From an uncultured Prevotellaceae bacterium (GTDB lineage: Bacteria > Bacteroidota > Bacteroidia > Bacteroidales > Bacteroidaceae), in contig ONJJ01000025.1 in the NCBI GenBank assembly GCA_900318115.1, forward strand, positions 1 to 47,060: 47,060 nt of DNA, written 5' to 3'. The position numbers and the translations under genes were made by a program. This document shows positions 42,857 through 47,060 of the stretch, one piece after another (the stretch's first letter is position 1; every line of letters begins with the position of its first letter). The notes under the pieces are model-generated. The model was not told the DNA's origin and made no database searches. It was given only the letters and a program-made list of their open reading frames with translations.

Positions 42857-43491
42857 TCTACTTCTGTAGACGGTTCGCTCAAATCATCCAGGCCTTCGCC
42901 TTCTTCGGGTTCGCCGAAGTCATCCAGTTCATCGTAGTCGTCGCCGTTGGCATCCTTGCCTACTTGCAAGACCAAGGGAATATCCAGTGGTACGCGCTCG
43001 CCGGCATAAACGTTGCGGCCGCGACTCTTGACACCGTACACCCAGTTGAGGTCGCCCGATACATATTCCACCGGACCGAGCTTGAAGCCCATGGCCGTCA
43101 GTTTGGCCTCTGCTTCGCGCAGGGAACTGTTGTCGGCGATGTCAGGCAACGCCAGCGTTGGCGTGTTGCCGCTGTTGATGGTCAGGTAGATTTCTCGGCC
43201 ATATTTGACTCTGCGGCCTGCTGCCGGCAGTTGGTCAAGCACGCACCCCGCGGGCTGCTGCTTGTTGAAGGCTGAATCCACGACCATGGCTTTCAGCCCG
43301 ATCTTCTCCAGACGATAGCGTGCGTCGCTCTCCTGGTGCCCGACGATGTTCGGAACTTCGATGCTTTCGCCGTGATGGGTGTAGGCCGACAGAAAGTACC
43401 ACACGCCGATGATGGCTGCAATGACCACCAGGAGCATGGCCAGCAAGTTGCCCCATACCAGGGGACTGAAGAGTTTTTGTTTGAATCCCAT
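42850..43491 (-). CDS. Membrane-anchored PASTA-domain protein
   Basis: A 213-residue protein with one membrane segment (WGNLLAMLLVVIAAIIGVWYFLSAY, about 13-37), then two or three PASTA repeats in the periplasm (VPNIVGHQESDARYRLEKIGLK...; LPDIADNSSLREAEAKLTAMGFK...) and a strongly acidic C-terminal tail (DANGDDYDELDDFGEPEEGE). PASTA domains bind muropeptides in penicillin-binding proteins and kinases; here there is no catalytic domain. In Bacteroidetes such a protein often precedes rluD and ddl, suggesting a cell-wall role. Both this tail and the rluD leader are acidic. Confidence 0.9.
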   Translation of the reverse strand: MGFKQKLFSPLVWGNLLAMLLVVIAAIIGVWYFLSAYTHHGESIEVPNIVGHQESDARYRLEKIGLKAMVVDSAFNKQQPAGCVLDQLPAAGRRVKYGREIYLTINSGNTPTLALPDIADNSSLREAEAKLTAMGFKLGPVEYVSGDLNWVYGVKSRGRNVYAGERVPLDIPLVLQVGKDANGDDYDELDDFGEPEEGEGLDDLSEPSTEVEW

Positions 43492-43519
43492 AGGACGAGT
43501 CGCGTTGGTGCTCGATTTG

Positions 43520-43572
43520 GAAAATGAAAGAAGCGCAGAATGATGCTACCATGAGTGGTGCATCATCTGCGC
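43520..43572 (-). terminator. Terminator after rpmH
   Basis: On the minus strand GCGCAGATGATGC pairs with GCATCATTCTGCGC (one bulged base) and an inner ACCA/TGGT extends the stem; a T-rich stretch follows. It separates rpmH from the PASTA gene. Confidence 0.75.
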
Positions 43573-43637
43573 CTGTGTAATGGGGTATCGGGATGCCGGA
43601 CACCACTGCGGGGCGGCATACTGCGAACAAGGATGTC

Positions 43638-43793
43638 TTACTTGCCGTGACGCTCGTCAGAAACGGTGAGCTTCTTGCGACCCTTGGCGCGACGGGCGGC
43701 GAGCACGCGGCGGCCATTGGCGGTTAACATACGTTCACGGAAACCGTGCTTGTTCTTTCTCTTGCGATTGTGGGGTTGAAAAGTTCTTTTCAT
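43638..43793 (-). CDS. rpmH: 50S ribosomal protein L34
   Basis: A 51-residue basic protein: [20 protein letters not shown], then [20 protein letters not shown], matching L34 throughout, with a slightly extended C-terminus ([11 protein letters not shown]). The start is the ATG complementary to 43791-43793; the open frame continues upstream but would cross the promoter. In Bacteroidetes rpmH stands divergent to efp rather than beside dnaA and rnpA, as here. Confidence 0.97.
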   Translation of the reverse strand: MKRTFQPHNRKRKNKHGFRERMLTANGRRVLAARRAKGRKKLTVSDERHGK

Positions 43794-43841
43794 TGCTCTT
43801 ATATTTATTTGTTTTGATGCAAAATGTGCGCTAACGGGCTG

Positions 43842-43872
43842 CAAAAGTAGCTACTTTTTTTCATTCACGCAA
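43842..43872 (-). promoter_or_regulatory. Promoter of rpmH
   Basis: On the minus strand TTGC (43869-43872), a 19-base spacer and TACTTTTG (43842-43849), giving a leader of about 45 bases. Confidence 0.75.
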
Positions 43873-43899
43873 GTCTTATGTGATTTTTTCCGCTTTCTC

Positions 43900-43931
43900 T
43901 TGCATTTTTTGTTTATTTTTCACTACCTTTG
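43900..43931 (+). promoter_or_regulatory. Promoter of efp
   Basis: TTGC at 43900-43903, a 20-base spacer and TACCTTTG at 43924-43931, continuing GCACCCGCAAAC. The stretch from TACC to CAAAC is identical to the promoter at the right edge of the window. Confidence 0.8.
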
Positions 43932-43991
43932 CACCCGCAAACAGACAAAATCGCACATATTTTATCACACATAATTCATAAATAAGAAAGA

Positions 43992-44558
43992 ATGATTAAC
44001 TCACAAGACATCAAGAAGGGCACCTGCATCCGCATGGATGGCAAGCTCTATTTCTGCATCGACTTCCTGCATGTGAAGCCTGGAAAGGGTAACACCATCA
44101 TGCGTACTACCCTGAAGGACGTCGTAACCGGTAACGTGCTCGAGCGCCGCTTCAACATCGGCGAGAAGCTCGAGGATGTGCGCGTGGAGCGTCGTAGCTA
44201 TCAGTACCTCTATATGGAGGGAGAAGACTACATCTTTATGAACAACGAGACCTATGAGCAGATTCCTATTGCCAAGGGCCTCATCAATGGTGTGGACTTC
44301 ATGAAGGAAGGTGAAAACGTCGAAGTCGTTACCGACGCCAGCACAGAGACGGTTCTCTACGCAGACGTACCTGTGAAGGTGAGACTCGCTGTCACTTGGA
44401 CAGAACCGGGTCTCAAGGGCGACACCGCAACCAACACTCTCAAGCCCGCTCGCGTGGAGACGGGTGCCGAAGTGCGTGTGCCTCTCTTCATCAACGAAGG
44501 CGAAATCATCGAAGTTGACACGCGCGACGGTAGCTACCAGGGTCGCGTGAAGGCTTAA
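43992..44558 (+). CDS. efp: Elongation factor P
   Basis: EF-P enters stalled ribosomes between the P and E sites and helps form peptide bonds in polyproline stretches. The 188-residue protein has the three-barrel layout: an N-terminal KOW-like domain with the loop [18 protein letters not shown], an OB domain, and the C-terminal [20 protein letters not shown] followed by [18 protein letters not shown]. The loop tip carries Lys (PGKGN), the residue modified in the lysine-type EF-Ps. No epmA or epmB gene is in the window. Confidence 0.98.
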   Translation: MINSQDIKKGTCIRMDGKLYFCIDFLHVKPGKGNTIMRTTLKDVVTGNVLERRFNIGEKLEDVRVERRSYQYLYMEGEDYIFMNNETYEQIPIAKGLINGVDFMKEGENVEVVTDASTETVLYADVPVKVRLAVTWTEPGLKGDTATNTLKPARVETGAEVRVPLFINEGEIIEVDTRDGSYQGRVKA

Positions 44559-44581
44559 GGATTTCCAAAGGTGAATAATAG

Positions 44582-44617
44582 AATAAGGGTCGCGCGTGCG
44601 TGACCCTTATTTATTTT
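44582..44617 (+). terminator. Terminator after efp
   Basis: AATAAGGGTC and GACCCTTATT (with a GCGC..GCGT core) form a strong dyad, followed by TATTTT. It may act in both directions but the next gene starts 40 bases downstream on the same strand. Confidence 0.8.
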
Positions 44618-44656
44618 GTAGGTCGCACACTCTATTTCGTAGTTGGATTGCTTGTC

Positions 44657-45658
44657 ATGAGTAGATTGTTCCCGCTTCTTCTTCTTCTTCTGCTGCTCCT
44701 CGTGGGCGCCCGCCAGCCTTCCTCGTCCGTGAATGAGCGGCAGGCATTTTCGCCTGGCGACAATCGTCGGCCGAGGTCGCTGCGTGTCATGGAGTGGAAT
44801 GTGGAGAACCTCTTCGACACCGTGCACGATGAGGGCTTTCAGGATCAGGAGTTCCTGCCCACAAGCGAGCGCCGATGGACATCGCACCGCTGCTGGCAGA
44901 AAATGACAGAACTGGCAAAAGTCATCGCGGCGGTGGGGGAGGAAGGAGGAATCCCGGATATCATCGGACTCTGTGAGGTGGAGAACGACAGTGTCCTTAC
45001 TATGTTTACTCGGCGCAGCGTACTCCGACATTTAGGATATCACTATGTTATCACCCACAGCGAGGATCAGCGTGGAGTGGACGTGGCGTTGCTCTATCAA
45101 CCCGTGCGCTTTGGCCTGATAGACAGCCGTTCCATACGGGTGCCCAGCAAGGAGCATGGCTTTCGCCCTACGCGCGACTTCCTTCATGTCCGTGGACGTG
45201 TGCTGACCTCCACGGGAGTGGACACGCTGAATGTCATCGTCGTTCACCTTCCCAGTCGCGCTGGTGGCAGCGAGGGCGACAGGAACCGTGCCTTGGCGGC
45301 ACGGACACTTTGGGCCGTGGCCGACAGCATCGTCGGGTCGGGCGGCCGGCTGTTGGTGATGGGGGACTTCAATGCCTCGTCCTCCGACCGTATCTTCCGC
45401 AGAACTCCTCTTTTGTGTACGGATGATCCACACGATGCAGGCACTTATTGCTTTCAAGGTTTCTGGGAATGGTTGGACCATATCTATGTCTCAACAGAGA
45501 TCAAGACACGTGGCAAGGCGAGGACAGTTCGCTTCCCGTGGCTCCTGGAGGAGAACAAGACGTATGGATGTGAGATGCCCTGGCGAACCTACCGCGGGCC
45601 TGCCTACCACGGAGGCATCAGCGACCACCTGCCAGTCCTGTTGGATCTTCTTTGGTGA
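44657..45658 (+). CDS. Secreted endonuclease/exonuclease/phosphatase-family protein
   Basis: The 333-residue product from ATG 44657 begins with a signal peptide made of eight or more Leu codons (a CTT/CTG run at 44675-44702). The EEP fold shows in MEWNVENLFDT, DIIGLCEVEN (metal Glu), VIVVHLPSRAGG, VMGDFNASSSD and the C-terminal SDHLPVLLDL, which carries the catalytic Asp-His pair. EEP members include DNases, phosphodiesterases and sphingomyelinases; the substrate is unknown. A GTG at 44600 would extend the frame into the terminator hairpin and is rejected as the start. Export suggests nutrient scavenging or degradation of extracellular DNA. Confidence 0.88.
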   Translation: MSRLFPLLLLLLLLLVGARQPSSSVNERQAFSPGDNRRPRSLRVMEWNVENLFDTVHDEGFQDQEFLPTSERRWTSHRCWQKMTELAKVIAAVGEEGGIPDIIGLCEVENDSVLTMFTRRSVLRHLGYHYVITHSEDQRGVDVALLYQPVRFGLIDSRSIRVPSKEHGFRPTRDFLHVRGRVLTSTGVDTLNVIVVHLPSRAGGSEGDRNRALAARTLWAVADSIVGSGGRLLVMGDFNASSSDRIFRRTPLLCTDDPHDAGTYCFQGFWEWLDHIYVSTEIKTRGKARTVRFPWLLEENKTYGCEMPWRTYRGPAYHGGISDHLPVLLDLLW

Positions 45659-45759
45659 GGGGAATGGCAGAGTACTTGTGAGGATGGTTCTTTAGGGGAG
45701 GTGGCAGAGCGTAGATGAAGCGACAAGGCTGTGAGGGAATGGTAGAATAGAAGGGCGTG

Positions 45760-46776
45760 TCAGTGCAGGAGTTGCTGAACCGTCCAGGCGATTTGCCTTT
45801 TGGCCGTTTCGGGCTTGAGGGCTTCTTCGAGGGAAAGGGTCGGGGGATTGATTTCATGGATGCTTGCGAAACCGGCAGCCAGTAGGATGTCTGCATCTTG
45901 AATGCCGCCTGCTATCAGGTGACAGGGGACTTCTTTGGCGCGCGCACGGTTCAGGATGTGGCAGGGCAACTTACCCATCAACGTCTGGCGGTCGGCATGT
46001 CCTTCTCCGGTGATGACGAGATCGGCATCTTTCAGTATGTGGTCGAAATGTAAGGTGTCCAGTAATAATTCAGCGCCGGGCCTGCAGTCCGCATTGAAAA
46101 ACTGCATGAAGGCATATCCCAGTCCGCCGGCTGCCCCAGCTCCCGCCGCCTGCGAACGGTCGAATCCCATCTCGCGTGCATTTGATTCGGCGAACAGACG
46201 GGCACGCGCGTCCAGTTCGCGCACCATAGAGGGTGTTGCTCCCTTCTGGGGCGCAAATATCGCAGCGGCACCCCGCTCGCCATACAGCGGATTGCCGACG
46301 TCTGTGGCAATGGTGAATGTGACTCCCCTCGCATCCACATCTTTCAGAGCTTTTAGCATCCCTTGCCCCGCGTCGCTGGTGGCGCTACCGCCCAACCCCA
46401 CGATGAATCGTGTGCATCCACGCTTCAAGCCATCGGCAATCAGTTCGCCCACTCCGTAGCTGGAGGCCGACAGCGGGTTGCGTTCCTCGGGACGTAGGAG
46501 CGTCAGCCCGCACGCTTGCGCAATCTCGACCACCGCCACTTCTCCTTGCTTCAGGTACCTCGCCCGGATGGGACGCATCAACGGGTCGTGTACAGTCGTC
46601 TCGATGACTTCGCCTGTGCCCCAGGCGTCAATCCAACCCTCGCCGCCGTCGCTGACGGTGCATTCCACGATTTCTGCCTTGCAATGGACTTCGCGAACAG
46701 CCCCTGCCGCAGCGCGGTTCGCTTCGGCAGAAGAGAGACATCCTTTCAGACTGTCTATGGCCAAGATGATTTTCAT
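45760..46776 (-). CDS. glxK: Glycerate kinase (GarK/GlxK family)
   Basis: The enzyme phosphorylates D-glycerate, giving 2-phosphoglycerate in this family. The 338-residue protein starts at the ATG complementary to 46774-46776 (MKIILAIDSLKGCLSSAEA), with SDGGEGW near residue 43, LGGSATSDAG near 150, the central GAGAAGGLGYA and DLVITGEGHADRQTLMGK. The length is a little under the usual 370-380, mainly through shorter loops; all conserved blocks are present. It stands alone and converges with the EEP gene. Confidence 0.93.
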   Translation of the reverse strand: MKIILAIDSLKGCLSSAEANRAAAGAVREVHCKAEIVECTVSDGGEGWIDAWGTGEVIETTVHDPLMRPIRARYLKQGEVAVVEIAQACGLTLLRPEERNPLSASSYGVGELIADGLKRGCTRFIVGLGGSATSDAGQGMLKALKDVDARGVTFTIATDVGNPLYGERGAAAIFAPQKGATPSMVRELDARARLFAESNAREMGFDRSQAAGAGAAGGLGYAFMQFFNADCRPGAELLLDTLHFDHILKDADLVITGEGHADRQTLMGKLPCHILNRARAKEVPCHLIAGGIQDADILLAAGFASIHEINPPTLSLEEALKPETAKRQIAWTVQQLLH

Positions 46777-46836
46777 TCGATGGTTGAATAACTGATCTGA
46801 GTGTTTAGGTTGTATTTCTTTTCTAAAAATCGCTGG

Positions 46837-46844
46837 CAAAGGTA
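46837..46844 (-). promoter_or_regulatory. -7 element of glxK
   Basis: On the minus strand TACCTTTG followed by CCAGCG, 60 bases before the ATG. Confidence 0.6.
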
Positions 46845-46917
46845 CAAATTATATTTCGAACATCGTCTTTCCTATGCCACTTTTCTTTGCTTAAAGTTGC
46901 GTGACCCTGCATTTTCC

Positions 46918-46951
46918 CTCGCGTATAATATATAAAAGGTACGCGCGCGAG
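46918..46951. repeat. CTCGCG...CGCGAG dyad with alternating TACGCGCGCG
   Basis: CTCGCG (46918-46923) and CGCGAG (46946-46951) flank an AT-rich TATAATATATAAAA and the alternating run TACGCGCGCG (46940-46949). The same ten bases occur at 19994-20003 upstream of alaS. Confidence 0.5.
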
Positions 46952-47017
46952 CGTTTCTCGTGTGCTTGACCTTTGTCAACCTATTTGCAGATTTTTTGCA
47001 AAAAAGTGGTGAAAAGA

Positions 47018-47049
47018 TTTGGTGGTTTCAGAAAATCGCCGTACCTTTG
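47018..47049 (+). promoter_or_regulatory. Promoter of a gene beyond the right edge
   Basis: TTTG at 47018-47021, a 20-base spacer and TACCTTTG at 47042-47049: a full consensus match, continuing GCACCCGCAAAC to the end of the window. Confidence 0.88.
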
Positions 47050-47060
47050 CACCCGCAAAC

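Noticed and set aside
44600-44656. A GTG start for the EEP-family protein
   Set aside because: It would begin inside the efp terminator and put 19 residues before the signal peptide.

Overview
The window looks like chromosome from a member of the Bacteroidales, most likely Prevotellaceae. The evidence is: Bacteroidetes-type promoters (TTTG, 19-21 bases, TAnnTTTG) in front of many genes; little sign of Shine-Dalgarno sequences; families largely restricted to this phylum (DUF5683, DUF4254, NigD-like lipoprotein, PF14905-type outer-membrane barrel, ORF6N and VapE-like proteins); the gene order parA-parB-DUF5683-MltD-RSH; and a C-terminal secretion tail of the Prevotella kind. Coding regions are GC-rich with AT-rich gaps between them. 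No rRNA operon, CRISPR array or complete insertion sequence was found.

Bases 1-4600 form a small accessory region. It holds the 3' end of a probable ORF6N gene, an HTH remnant, a membrane-anchored HIRAN protein, a HEPN/Abi-like protein with an RNxxxH motif, and a lone VapE-type P-loop ATPase. Between them lie decayed copies of a secreted-protein 3' end and a dispersed repeat found three times, two of them followed by the same GC-rich hairpin.

From 4.6 to 25.4 kb is core genome: birA, two identical tRNA-Gln(CTG) genes, rsfS-ftsH-cdsA, a large outer-membrane barrel protein, tadA, the parA-parB-DUF5683-mltD-RSH group (chromosome partitioning, envelope and stringent response), a small MerR-type regulator, alaS, an ion channel, a hotdog thioesterase and mnmA.

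From 25.5 to 38.7 kb the theme is the cell surface. A 1545-residue secreted protein joins a PL11-like rhamnogalacturonan lyase to autotransporter-type beta-strand repeats and a sorting tail. Divergently, a run of DUF4254, GT9, two tandem LtaS-like phosphotransferases, an LpxL-type acyltransferase and a GT11-like fucosyltransferase, met by a convergent WaaE-like GT2, suggests a lipooligosaccharide core/lipid A assembly and decoration locus.

From 38.7 to 47 kb are a NigD-like lipoprotein, a PlsC-like acyltransferase, ddl, an RluD-type pseudouridine synthase, a PASTA membrane protein and rpmH on the minus strand, then efp and a secreted EEP-family protein on the plus strand and glycerate kinase on the minus strand. 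The window ends on a strong promoter for a gene outside it.

The most unusual theme is short-period DNA repeats. Octamer, heptamer and 16-mer arrays sit directly before start codons or fill an operon gap; an 18-mer array runs out of the cdsA stop; and related micro-repeats appear in frame inside two housekeeping enzymes, AlaRS and MnmA. A perfect 22-bp foldback lies between mnmA and the lyase gene.
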